Below, piece after piece: positions 38,549 to 46,182 of a DNA stretch of 64,000 nucleotides. The stretch covers positions 930,001 to 994,000 of the forward strand of contig NZ_FOXQ01000001.1 in the NCBI RefSeq assembly GCF_900115755.1. Direction: 5' to 3'. Both the position numbers and the translations under genes were made by a program. This stretch comes from Parafilimonas terrae. Lineage in GTDB: Bacteria; Bacteroidota; Bacteroidia; Chitinophagales; Chitinophagaceae. Under the pieces are notes generated by a model. The model searched no databases. It was not told where the DNA came from and saw only the letters and a list, made by a program, of their open reading frames with translations. Numbering within the stretch: position 1 is the stretch's first letter; every line of letters begins with the position of its first letter.

Positions 38549-40366
38549 ATGAAATGCATACTTTCTTTTTTATTTACGCTCACCATACTGCAATTGCATG
38601 CACAGCCCGCTGATAATACGGCTTACATTAAAAGCAATTATAGCAAGAAAGAATTCCGCATAACCATGCGGGATGGTATAAAACTTTTTACGTCGGTTTA
38701 TATACCTAAAGATTCTTCGCAGCAATACCCGGTATTATTGCAAAGGACGCCTTATTCTGTGGCGCCTTATGGTGAAGATAATTTCAAGAGAAGCCTTGGG
38801 CCTAACGCATTATTTATAAAAGAAAAATACATTTTTGTTTACCAGGATGTTCGGGGCAGGCATTTGAGCGAAGGTGAATTTAAAGAAATGACACCGGCCA
38901 TTGCCAACAAAAAAGATAATACCCAGGTTGATGAAAGCAGCGACACGTATGATACCATCGACTGGCTTTTGAAAAACATTCATAACAATAACGGCAAGGT
39001 TGGCATTTATGGCATTTCATATCCCGGCTTTTATGCAACTGCTTCTTTGCCCGGTGCGCACCCTGCATTAAAAGCAGCATCGCCACAGGCACCTGTTACT
39101 GATGAATTTGATGGTGATGACGCCAATCACCGCGGCGCCTTTTTCGTGATGGATAATTTTGGTTTCCTGAATTTTTTTGATGCGCCGAGAACCGGCCCCA
39201 GGCAAAGAAACCCGCCTGTTGATTCAACGCTTGAAATAAAAGATGCGTATGATTTTTATTTAAAGGCAGGCGCATTACATAACCTCAATGACCTCTACTT
39301 TCATAACAAATCAAAAATATGGAATGAGTATCTTGAACATTCAACGAAAGATGCATATTGGCAGGCGAGAAACATCCGTGCACATTTAAAAAATATAAAG
39401 CCTGCTACATTAGTTGTGGGCGGCTGGTTTGATGCGGAAGATATGTTTGGCGCATTAAATACTTACAAAGCCATTGAACAGCAGAATGTAAAAAACGATA
39501 ACCGCTTGGTGATGGGGCCATGGACGCATGGCGCATGGGAAAGGCCGCAATGGAACCGCTTTGCGGGTTATGATTTTGGCGGCGACCTTAATGCAAAATA
39601 CCAGCAACTGGAATTTGATTTTTTTAATTATTACCTGAAAGGCAAAGGCCATTTTAATGAAGGCGAAGCCACTATTTTTATAACCGGCAGTAATGAATGG
39701 AAAACATTTAATACATGGCCGCCAAAGAATATCAAACAAGCAACATGGAGCCTTGATAAAGATCATAAACTTTTATTACAGAAAGCAAACACTTCAGGGA
39801 AAGATGAATATGTTTCTGATCCCGCTAATCCTGTTCCCTATATTGATAAGCGCAGTGATGACCGCGTAAATGAATACATGGCTGCTGACCAAACCTTTGC
39901 TTCCAATCGCAACGACGTTGTGTATTATACAGGTGATGTTTTAAATAATGATATAACATTGCTTGGCCCTGTTACAGCCAATTTATCGGTAAGCTTAAGC
40001 GGCACCGATGCAGATTTTATAGTGAAGGTGATTGATGTGTTGCCCGGCAGCAATGTTCAGCAATTAGTGCGTGCAGAAATTATACGAGGCAAATTTCGCA
40101 ACAGTTTTGAAAAGCCTGAACCATTTGTTCCCAACCAGCCAACAAAGGTTAAACTGGAGCTGAATGATGTGGCGCATACTTTTTTAAAGGGCCATAAGAT
40201 TATGGTACAAATTCAGAGCTCGTGGTTTCCATTGGTTGACAGAAACCCGCAACAGTTCATTAATATTCCTACAGCAAAGGATAGCGATTTTAAGAAAGAA
40301 ACGATCACCATTTTGCATGATGATGCACATCCTTCGTTTATTGAAGTGAGTGAAGCAGTGAAGTAA
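38549..40366 (+). CDS. Secreted CocE/NonD-type hydrolase (S15-like)
   Basis: 605 residues with a signal peptide ending LQLHAQ. An alpha/beta hydrolase with YQDVRGRHLSEG, the nucleophile elbow GISYPGF (Ser near 147), LVVGGWFDAEDMFG (Asp) and GPWTHGAWERP (His), then a C-terminal jelly-roll (LGPVTANLSVSLSGTDADFIVKVIDVLPG). This is the X-Pro dipeptidyl-peptidase/cocaine-esterase fold; members cleave acyl esters, beta-lactam amides or dipeptides, so the substrate is open. It is 108 bases after the second sulfatase and may have its own promoter (TACATTAG at 38538). It is the right end of the carbohydrate island. Confidence 0.88.
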   Translation: MKCILSFLFTLTILQLHAQPADNTAYIKSNYSKKEFRITMRDGIKLFTSVYIPKDSSQQYPVLLQRTPYSVAPYGEDNFKRSLGPNALFIKEKYIFVYQDVRGRHLSEGEFKEMTPAIANKKDNTQVDESSDTYDTIDWLLKNIHNNNGKVGIYGISYPGFYATASLPGAHPALKAASPQAPVTDEFDGDDANHRGAFFVMDNFGFLNFFDAPRTGPRQRNPPVDSTLEIKDAYDFYLKAGALHNLNDLYFHNKSKIWNEYLEHSTKDAYWQARNIRAHLKNIKPATLVVGGWFDAEDMFGALNTYKAIEQQNVKNDNRLVMGPWTHGAWERPQWNRFAGYDFGGDLNAKYQQLEFDFFNYYLKGKGHFNEGEATIFITGSNEWKTFNTWPPKNIKQATWSLDKDHKLLLQKANTSGKDEYVSDPANPVPYIDKRSDDRVNEYMAADQTFASNRNDVVYYTGDVLNNDITLLGPVTANLSVSLSGTDADFIVKVIDVLPGSNVQQLVRAEIIRGKFRNSFEKPEPFVPNQPTKVKLELNDVAHTFLKGHKIMVQIQSSWFPLVDRNPQQFINIPTAKDSDFKKETITILHDDAHPSFIEVSEAVK

Positions 40367-40408
40367 TTATGAATTTGAAACCGTAGCTGATAGCTGTAAT
40401 TAAGATGC

Positions 40409-40432
40409 AGTGTTGCGACGCAACCGTGATGC
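40409..40432. repeat. Dispersed palindromic repeat, copy 1
   Basis: AGTGTTGCGACGCAAC plus CGTGATGC. The core GTTGCGACGCAAC is a palindrome. The reverse complement of 63042-63065 matches it at 22 of 24 bases. Confidence 0.7.
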
Positions 40433-40464
40433 TGCTTGTTCATTTGCCGGTAACATAAAAAATA

Positions 40465-40496
40465 AAAAGCTGCGTAGTGCATACTACGCAGCTTTT
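40465..40496. terminator. Bidirectional terminator between the CocE gene and the OMP gene
   Basis: A perfect 14-base stem AAAAGCTGCGTAGT / ACTACGCAGCTTTT with a GCAT loop sits between two convergent genes. Confidence 0.9.
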
Positions 40497-40530
40497 CAAA
40501 GTTTCGCACAGAGCAAAGGAGTAAGCAGCG

Positions 40531-40560
40531 TACATCTCCGTTTGCTCCGTTTTCTTTGTG
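40531..40560. repeat. Dispersed repeat, copy 2
   Basis: TACATCTCCGTTTGCTCC, the partner of the copy at 10793-10818. Confidence 0.5.
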
Positions 40561-40570
40561 CTAAAGAATT

Positions 40571-41434
40571 TTACCAGTTGCTAAAACGAAGACCAACCGT
40601 GTATGGATATTGTTTTGCATCTTCAAACAAAGTGTTGATGCTGTAACTGCCATATATGCGTACCGGGCCAAGACCAACTTCAGCAACGTAGGCAAACATC
40701 CAGTCGTTAAGATCGAAGGCATCGTGGTTTTTTTGTTTGCCGCGCTCATCGCTTATTTGTTTTGAATGGGTGAATATGCGGTAGCCGGCGCTTACGCCTG
40801 CGCTAAAATTAAGCCCGTGACGGCGATGCGGAAACGGGTTTATATTAAGCATGAACGGCACTGTTGCATACCCTGCATACAGCTTGTTTTTTGAAAAATC
40901 AACTGTATCCATTATTACATAAGGTGCCTGTTCCTGGAAAGAAATATTGCTGTTATAACGATAATTATACATGTTTAAACCAAGGCCATACTTTAAATTA
41001 ACCACATGTTTTGTTACATTAAGTTTTTGCATAAACAGCCAGATATTTACATTGGATGACTTGCCTGTAATAAGCTTAAGGTCTTTCTTATTAATACCGG
41101 CATCTGCAAAGTCTGCGGCATCAGGGCTGTTATACACCGTTTTATCGTTATAGTTTGCAAAGCCAAGGTCGAAGATGAGATAATTGGTGCTGATGAGTCT
41201 GTTTGGACGTGGGTTAACATATCCTCTTCTTTTTGGTATATTGATGATCGTATAATCTTCGCGCCCCGGCGGCAAACTATCGTTGTATGTATTCCTGTCT
41301 TTATTATTTCTTATGATGATAAAATTGCCTACAAACACCGTGTCTTCTGTGGATGGTTTTGTGGTTGTATCGGTTTGGGCAAAGGTTGCCAGCGATGACA
41401 GCATGATTATTCCTGCGAGTAATATCCGTTTCAT
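40571..41434 (-). CDS. Outer-membrane beta-barrel protein of the ECF operon
   Basis: 287 residues with a signal peptide ending LATFAQ, then a low-complexity region rich in Thr and Asp, and a barrel-like part (LISTNYLIFDLGFANYNDKTVY, HVVNLKYGLGLNMYNYRYNSN, LNFSAGVSAGYRIFTHSKQ, AYVAEVGLGPVRIYGSYSINTLFED, PYTVGLRFSNW with a terminal aromatic). This is the usual outer-membrane barrel in Bacteroidota. It is the last gene behind ECF sigma, anti-sigma and two small ORFs, and its start codon region is copied twice just upstream. Confidence 0.8.
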   Translation of the reverse strand: MKRILLAGIIMLSSLATFAQTDTTTKPSTEDTVFVGNFIIIRNNKDRNTYNDSLPPGREDYTIINIPKRRGYVNPRPNRLISTNYLIFDLGFANYNDKTVYNSPDAADFADAGINKKDLKLITGKSSNVNIWLFMQKLNVTKHVVNLKYGLGLNMYNYRYNSNISFQEQAPYVIMDTVDFSKNKLYAGYATVPFMLNINPFPHRRHGLNFSAGVSAGYRIFTHSKQISDERGKQKNHDAFDLNDWMFAYVAEVGLGPVRIYGSYSINTLFEDAKQYPYTVGLRFSNW

Positions 41435-41445
41435 TCGTACAAGTT

Positions 41446-41523
41446 TTATTTTTTAATGGTCTCATGGAACCTCGCTATGTGCATTTTCCTAGTGCGAGAA
41501 AAATCATTCATGCTCGGTTTCAT
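41446..41523 (-). CDS. Predicted 25-residue small protein (proximal tandem copy)
   Basis: On the minus strand the 89-base repeat unit holds an ATG-to-TAA frame of 25 codons starting MKPSMNDFSRTRKM and ending IARFHETIKK, 11 bases before the OMP start. The start has the same upstream sequence as the OMP start. The shared first five and last ten residues with the other copy support a real peptide, but indels between the copies are compensating, so a non-coding origin remains possible. Confidence 0.5.
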   Translation of the reverse strand: MKPSMNDFSRTRKMHIARFHETIKK

Positions 41524-41534
41524 TCGTACAAGTT

Positions 41535-41612
41535 TTATTTTTTAATGGTCTCATGGAACCTCGCTATAAACATTTCCCGGTGTGAGAAAAAATTATTCAT
41601 GCTCGGTTTCAT
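41535..41612 (-). CDS. Predicted 25-residue small protein (distal tandem copy)
   Basis: The upstream repeat unit encodes a second 25-codon frame, starting MKPSMNNFFSHREM and also ending IARFHETIKK. It begins 21 bases after the anti-sigma stop and ends 11 bases before the proximal copy. The operon order is ECF sigma, anti-sigma, small ORF, small ORF, OMP. No known peptide family is recognised. Confidence 0.5.
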   Translation of the reverse strand: MKPSMNNFFSHREMFIARFHETIKK

Positions 41613-41633
41613 TATATTATTGCTTTTGCGTTG

Positions 41634-42785
41634 TTATTGTTTTTTTGTGTCTATTTCAAAATTGGCAACCTGCAGTTTGCCATCTTCATTTTCGTTATTA
41701 TTTGATTTGCTGAATAAGCGGCCTGCTTTTTTAAAGAAGCCTTTTACCTTGTCTTTGTTAAGGTCGAGCATGCCTATGCGAAGAGAGCGGTCTTCATCAT
41801 TCGTATTGATTTCCTTATAGGCAACATTATACACTTTATAACCGTTTTGAAGTTCATTATCTTCTTTTGCCGGGGCTTGCAAAGCTGCCACATCATTTTG
41901 CTGATGATTGCCTGTTTGCGCCGGATTGCTTGCCACGTCATGCTTCTCAGCCGGTGGTTCTTTTAATTGTTGGGCAATGTTGTTACTGTTATTGCGCTTA
42001 ACAATAGGTGGTTCGTAGGCCACTTCATCCTGTTGTTGCTGTATATTATTTTCAACAGGCCTCGTTGTTGCAGTAACATCTTTTTTCTTTTTAATAACAG
42101 GTGTTGACGCAATAGCTTTTTGTTCGGGTTTTTCAGTCACAGTTTTTTCGGCAACAACAGGTTCCTGTTTCACTTGTTCCTTAATACTATCTGTTGTAAC
42201 AGGTTTTTCAGCTAAAGTATTTTGCGTTGGCTGTTTTATTGGCGCCGGTTTGTTTATGGCAACCGGTTGCTGAACATTATTTTCAGGCCGCATCATCCAA
42301 ACGCCAACACCGCATAAACCAATAAACACCGCGGCTGCCGCCCAATACAAAGGTTTTAAATAAGCTGTTCTTCTTTTCTCTGTTCGGTATAAGTCTTCTT
42401 TATTGCCGTAGCTTATTACTTCAGGTGCAAGTACAGCCTGTTTTAAAGTAATAAATTCATCCTGCAATTTCGGGTGCTGCAATACATATTTTTCAACTTC
42501 TGCACGTTTGGCCGGGCTTAGTTCATTATCAATGTATAGTAAAAAAAATTCTTCGTAATTCGTTTCATTAATGCTATGGCCTTCTGTTCTTAACAGGCCT
42601 TCTTTATTATCAAACGAAATACTTTCAGGAGTAAGTTTTGTATGTAAGAGCATTTCCAGCTCAACAGCAAGATCAGGGTTTTGCTGAACGAAATTTTCAA
42701 CTGCATGCTGTTGTGCGGCGTCAAGTTCGCCATCTACATACAGTAAAAAGAATTCTTCGTAATTATTTCTGTTGATTGTTTGCAT
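41634..42785 (-). CDS. Anti-sigma factor-like membrane protein with duplicated N-terminal domain
   Basis: 383 residues. Two tandem copies of a roughly 68-residue unit occupy the cytoplasmic N-terminus (8-67 and 76-136), each beginning NYEEFFLLY(V/I)D.EL and ending LL/LYRTE. One membrane segment follows (about 147-165, WAAAAVFIGLCGVGVWMM). The periplasmic part is low-complexity (Pro, Gln, Lys, Asn) and ends LQVANFEIDTKKQ. The gene starts 17 bases after the ECF sigma gene, the usual place of an anti-sigma. Duplication of the sigma-binding-like unit is unusual. Confidence 0.8.
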   Translation of the reverse strand: MQTINRNNYEEFFLLYVDGELDAAQQHAVENFVQQNPDLAVELEMLLHTKLTPESISFDNKEGLLRTEGHSINETNYEEFFLLYIDNELSPAKRAEVEKYVLQHPKLQDEFITLKQAVLAPEVISYGNKEDLYRTEKRRTAYLKPLYWAAAAVFIGLCGVGVWMMRPENNVQQPVAINKPAPIKQPTQNTLAEKPVTTDSIKEQVKQEPVVAEKTVTEKPEQKAIASTPVIKKKKDVTATTRPVENNIQQQQDEVAYEPPIVKRNNSNNIAQQLKEPPAEKHDVASNPAQTGNHQQNDVAALQAPAKEDNELQNGYKVYNVAYKEINTNDEDRSLRIGMLDLNKDKVKGFFKKAGRLFSKSNNNENEDGKLQVANFEIDTKKQ

Positions 42786-42802
42786 TTTAAAAAAATTTAA
42801 GC

Positions 42803-43288
42803 TTACAACACATTTTCAGGTTTTACCAAATAATTGCGCAGGTTTAATCTTGCACGGTGCAGGTAAACTTTTACCTGGCTTTCATTCAGTCCTGTAATTT
42901 GTCCAATTTCCTCATAGCTATAGCCTTCATAATCTTTCAGCAATACCAAACTTCTTTGCGTTTCATTCAGCGTATTCAATGCATCCTGCAAATTCTTTTT
43001 CAGGTTCGGCGCCGGCTGGCTGTATGTTTTTGTTTCAGCGCTAAACTCGTCTTTTAAACTTATCCTTTTTACTTTTCTTATATGGTCGATCATTTGATTG
43101 TATGCCACCGTAAACAAAAAGGCTTTCGACTTTTCGGCGTTCACGGTTTCAAGATTACGCCATAATTTTTCAAAAGCAGTTTGAACAATATCTTTTGCAT
43201 CTTCCTCATGCCGCAGGTTTTTCACAATAAAGCGAAAAACATTGTCAGCATATTGGTTAACGCACTCATTATAGTCCCGTTCGGTCAT
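42803..43288 (-). CDS. ECF-type RNA polymerase sigma factor
   Basis: 161 residues with sigma region 2 (about 8-75: YNECVNQYADNVFRFIVKNLRHEEDAKDIVQTAFEKLWRNLETVNAEKSKAFLFTVAYNQMIDHIRK) and region 4 (about 100-155: LNTLNETQRSLVLLKDYEGYSYEEIGQITGLNESQVKVYLHRARLNLRNYL). It is followed by the anti-sigma gene and heads the operon ending with an outer-membrane protein, so it probably answers to an envelope signal. It has no FecI-type TonB receptor partner here. Confidence 0.93.
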   Translation of the reverse strand: MTERDYNECVNQYADNVFRFIVKNLRHEEDAKDIVQTAFEKLWRNLETVNAEKSKAFLFTVAYNQMIDHIRKVKRISLKDEFSAETKTYSQPAPNLKKNLQDALNTLNETQRSLVLLKDYEGYSYEEIGQITGLNESQVKVYLHRARLNLRNYLVKPENVL

Positions 43289-43481
43289 AAATGCTCTTTA
43301 AAAAGCTGTAAAATTAATATTCGAAAACTTGAATTTATTATTGTACGGATAAACGGATGAAATGTTACAACAACTGGTGTTTTTTTGTTTTTGCCCTGAA
43401 AATGATAATTTATACAGCAATCGCCTATTTTGTAGTAACATCCTGTGGAAAATTAACAAAATTGCCCCGGCAATATGCTTT

Positions 43482-43489
43482 TAACTTTG
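43482..43489 (+). promoter_or_regulatory. -7 box of the 92-residue protein gene
   Basis: TAACTTTG matches TAnnTTTG exactly and ends only four bases before the ATG, so the transcript may be leaderless. Confidence 0.55.
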
Positions 43490-43493
43490 TAGC

Positions 43494-43772
43494 ATGACTA
43501 AACCTTCACAGGCATATCTTGATAAATTGCAGCAGATACTTACTGACTGTAATTACACCATTCGTTACGAGCGGGGTACATTCCAGAGTGGCTGGTGCCT
43601 GCTTGAGCAGAAAAGAATTGTGGTGTTAAATAAATTTCTCGATGTTGAGGGCAGAATAAACACGCTGTCTGAAATTATTCCACAGGTGCAGGTAGATTTT
43701 GATAAGCTTACGCTTGAAAGCCAGAAGCTTTATACAGAAATCATGAATAAGCAAACCTCGCTGGCTTTTTAA
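43494..43772 (+). CDS. Conserved small protein of unknown function
   Basis: 92 residues, soluble, no signal or membrane segment: QQILTDCNYTIRYERGTFQSGWCLLEQKRIVVLNKFLDVEGRINTLSEIIPQVQVDFDKL. The look is a small alpha/beta protein; I recall similar hypothetical proteins in other Bacteroidota but cannot name a function. It has its own promoter-like box and stands between the ECF operon (divergent) and the AGMO-like gene. Confidence 0.7.
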   Translation: MTKPSQAYLDKLQQILTDCNYTIRYERGTFQSGWCLLEQKRIVVLNKFLDVEGRINTLSEIIPQVQVDFDKLTLESQKLYTEIMNKQTSLAF

Positions 43773-43849
43773 GCCCTGCCTTTAATTTGGGTGTTTTTCC
43801 AGGTCTTGCAATGCCGTTATATTACAGCAATTCCCACCTATAAACTTTT

Positions 43850-43857
43850 TACCTTTG
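43850..43857 (+). promoter_or_regulatory. -7 box of the AGMO-like gene
   Basis: TACCTTTG matches TAnnTTTG and ends 22 bases before ATG 43880. It supports that ATG over an in-frame TTG at 43859. Confidence 0.55.
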
Positions 43858-43879
43858 GTTGTATTATTGTATTTGCTGT

Positions 43880-45169
43880 ATGGAAGCTTATGGTAAAATT
43901 TTGCTGATTGCAATGCCTGCTTTTCTGTTGCTTGTTTTGTTCGAAAAATGGTATGGCTGGTACAAAGGAAATGACACGGTCCGCGGCATGGATATGATCA
44001 GCAGCCTCAGCAGCGGCATTACCAACGTAACTAAAGATGTGCTTGGCTTAAGCATTACTATTCTCACTTACGACTGGCTTGTAAACAAGATTGCCATTTA
44101 CCATATTCAATCAACCGTATGGACTTACATTATTGCATTTATTGTGATAGACTTTGCCGGTTATTGGGTGCATAGGATCGATCATAAAATAAACATTTTC
44201 TGGAACAGCCATCTGGTGCACCACAGCAGCGAAGAATTCAACCTTGCCTGCGCTTTAAGACAAAGTATTTCTGTATTTATCCGCCTGTTTACTTTTCTAT
44301 TGATACCCGCAGCTTTATTTGGCGTTCCAACAGAAGTTATTGCCATTGTTGCACCTATACAATTGTTTGCACAATTCTGGTACCATACAAGGCATATAAA
44401 AAAGATGGGGATTTTGGAGAAGATAATTGTAACGCCATCGCATCATCGCGTGCATCATGCGCTCAATCCTGAATACATTGATAAAAACCTTTCGCAGATA
44501 TTTATTATATGGGACAAAATTTTCGGGACCTTCCAGGAAGAGTTGCCCGATAAACCACCGGTTTATGGCATTACAAGGCCGGTAAGCACATGGAACCCTA
44601 TCGCTATAAATTTTCAACATTTATGGCTATTGATAAAAGATGCATGGCGTACAAAAAGCTGGAAAGACAAACTGCGTATATGGTTTATGCCAACCGGCTG
44701 GCGGCCAAATGATGTTGCTGAAAAATACTCCGTTTATAAAATTGAAGATGCTTACAATTTTGAAAAATATAACCCCGCATCATCAACATTATTATATGCC
44801 TGGAGCTGGGTGCAGTTAAGTGTTTTATTGCTTTTGATTAGCTGGCTGTTTGGCAATCTTGCATCAATTGGCAGCCCGGCCATGTTTATTTATGGCGCTT
44901 TTATTTTTATTGATGTATATGCTTTTACTGAATTAATGAACCGCAATAAATATGCATTAGCGTGGGAGCTTATAAAATGCATTGCAGGCATTGGCATTAT
45001 TTATTATTATGGCAACTGGTTTGGCGCTGATGCAATTCTGTCCTGGATAAACATAGCATTAATCGTTTACTTCATCATTGCATTGATTGCTACTATTTGG
45101 TTTGTTTTAGTTGATTTTAATAAGGATGATACAGCAGTCGTTAAAACAGTTACTGCTCAAAATGTATAA
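43880..45169 (+). CDS. Fatty acid hydroxylase superfamily membrane protein, AGMO-like
   Basis: 429 residues with about nine membrane segments. The di-iron His clusters are HRIDH (98-102), HLVHHSSEEFNLACALRQS (111-129), HTRH (169-172) and HHRVHH (188-193). The HHSSEEFN..CALRQS stretch is closer to alkylglycerol monooxygenase (AGMO/TMEM195) than to sterol desaturases. By homology it could cleave or hydroxylate an ether lipid or another lipid in the membrane; substrate and cofactor (tetrahydrobiopterin in animals) are unproven for the bacterial protein. Confidence 0.85.
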   Translation: MEAYGKILLIAMPAFLLLVLFEKWYGWYKGNDTVRGMDMISSLSSGITNVTKDVLGLSITILTYDWLVNKIAIYHIQSTVWTYIIAFIVIDFAGYWVHRIDHKINIFWNSHLVHHSSEEFNLACALRQSISVFIRLFTFLLIPAALFGVPTEVIAIVAPIQLFAQFWYHTRHIKKMGILEKIIVTPSHHRVHHALNPEYIDKNLSQIFIIWDKIFGTFQEELPDKPPVYGITRPVSTWNPIAINFQHLWLLIKDAWRTKSWKDKLRIWFMPTGWRPNDVAEKYSVYKIEDAYNFEKYNPASSTLLYAWSWVQLSVLLLLISWLFGNLASIGSPAMFIYGAFIFIDVYAFTELMNRNKYALAWELIKCIAGIGIIYYYGNWFGADAILSWINIALIVYFIIALIATIWFVLVDFNKDDTAVVKTVTAQNV

Positions 45170-45183
45170 GTTTTAGCAAGTGA

Positions 45184-46179
45184 TCAGCCCTTTGAAAAAT
45201 ATTTTATTTCTTCTTCAAGATTCAAATAAGGATGGCGTTGCAAAATATCTTTTGCTTTTTCCAGTTGCTGCTGCAAAAATTTTTTATGTAAAGATGATTG
45301 CGAATTGAAAGGCTTATGCTTTTTGGCAATAACAATTTTCTTTATTTCTTCAACCAATTCTTTTGTTGATTGACTAAAACAGGTTTCAGAAAATTTATCC
45401 AGTACAAATTGCGTTGCTGCATAATTGGGATGCGCCAGGTCAACATCATAAAAACGGTAATCCCGCAACACATCAATTACCAGTTCATACGCAGGAAAAT
45501 AATACAGCTTGTCAAATTTATTTACCAAATGATGCACCGCTTCTATCAGCCTTGCCTTACTGCGGTTATTATCAACAACGCCATCCCTTAAATGACGCAC
45601 GGGGCTTATGGTAAAAATTATTTTAAGCTTTGGGTTGAAATAAAAAAGCCGGTGAATTACCGTGTCAAAAGTTGTTATGATTTCTTCAATGGTATTAAGG
45701 TGCTTAATAAAGTTTTGTGCAGGCGCTTTATGGCAATTAGCCACCTCATTTGGTTCTACATAAAATGCTGAACCTTGTACAAGTTTATATGTAAATGCTG
45801 AGCCCAATGTTATAATCAACCAATCAGCATGTTTTAAAAAAGCATGCGCCTGTTGCTGGCTGTTATTAATGGCATTTAAGCATGCCTCTTTATCAATATT
45901 TGAAAAACGGCTGTGGTGCTGCCAGCTATTCCACGCTTCATTCAAATAGAATAAATCATTTTCTGCGTACGCTTTATTTTCAATGTACGACAACAGGCTT
46001 GAAGCAACACTTTGCGGATCGAACAAAATACCGTTTGGGTTTTGCAGCGCATTAAACTTTGATTCAATTAAAAAGTTACCGATATGTTCTGTAAAACATG
46101 AACCCGTTAATACAATCTTATCCCTGTATGATATAGAAGGTTCAAGTGGTTTGATATTAATGTTTGCAAAAAACTGCAT
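45184..46179 (-). CDS. GSCFA-domain protein
   Basis: 331 residues. The family tag appears at the start as LTGSCFTEHIGNFLIESKFNALQNPNGILFDPQSV, with WQHHSRF, DWLIITLGSAFTYKL and TISPVRHLRDGVVDNNRSKARLIEAVHHL further in; this is an SGNH/GDSL-hydrolase-like fold with Ser27 or the Cys next to it near the active site. Function is unknown; relatives are fused to or near acyltransferases. The gene begins three bases after the HMG-CoA lyase stop, so they are co-transcribed. Confidence 0.9.
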   Translation of the reverse strand: MQFFANINIKPLEPSISYRDKIVLTGSCFTEHIGNFLIESKFNALQNPNGILFDPQSVASSLLSYIENKAYAENDLFYLNEAWNSWQHHSRFSNIDKEACLNAINNSQQQAHAFLKHADWLIITLGSAFTYKLVQGSAFYVEPNEVANCHKAPAQNFIKHLNTIEEIITTFDTVIHRLFYFNPKLKIIFTISPVRHLRDGVVDNNRSKARLIEAVHHLVNKFDKLYYFPAYELVIDVLRDYRFYDVDLAHPNYAATQFVLDKFSETCFSQSTKELVEEIKKIVIAKKHKPFNSQSSLHKKFLQQQLEKAKDILQRHPYLNLEEEIKYFSKG

Positions 46180-46182
46180 GTA

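Larger units (their letters stand above)
41428..41613. repeat. 89-base tandem direct repeat upstream of the OMP gene
   Basis: Two full copies (41428-41516, 41517-41605) and eight bases of a third. Each copy includes the OMP start context (ACTTGTACGAATGAAAC on the minus strand). The copies differ at roughly nine positions, including two compensating one-base indels, all in the middle of the unit. Confidence 0.95.

Noticed and set aside
41464-41820. 118-codon plus-strand frame across the 89-base repeat and the anti-sigma 3' end
   Set aside because: It is the antisense shadow of the repeat and the anti-sigma gene; its repetitive first part comes from the 89-base duplication.
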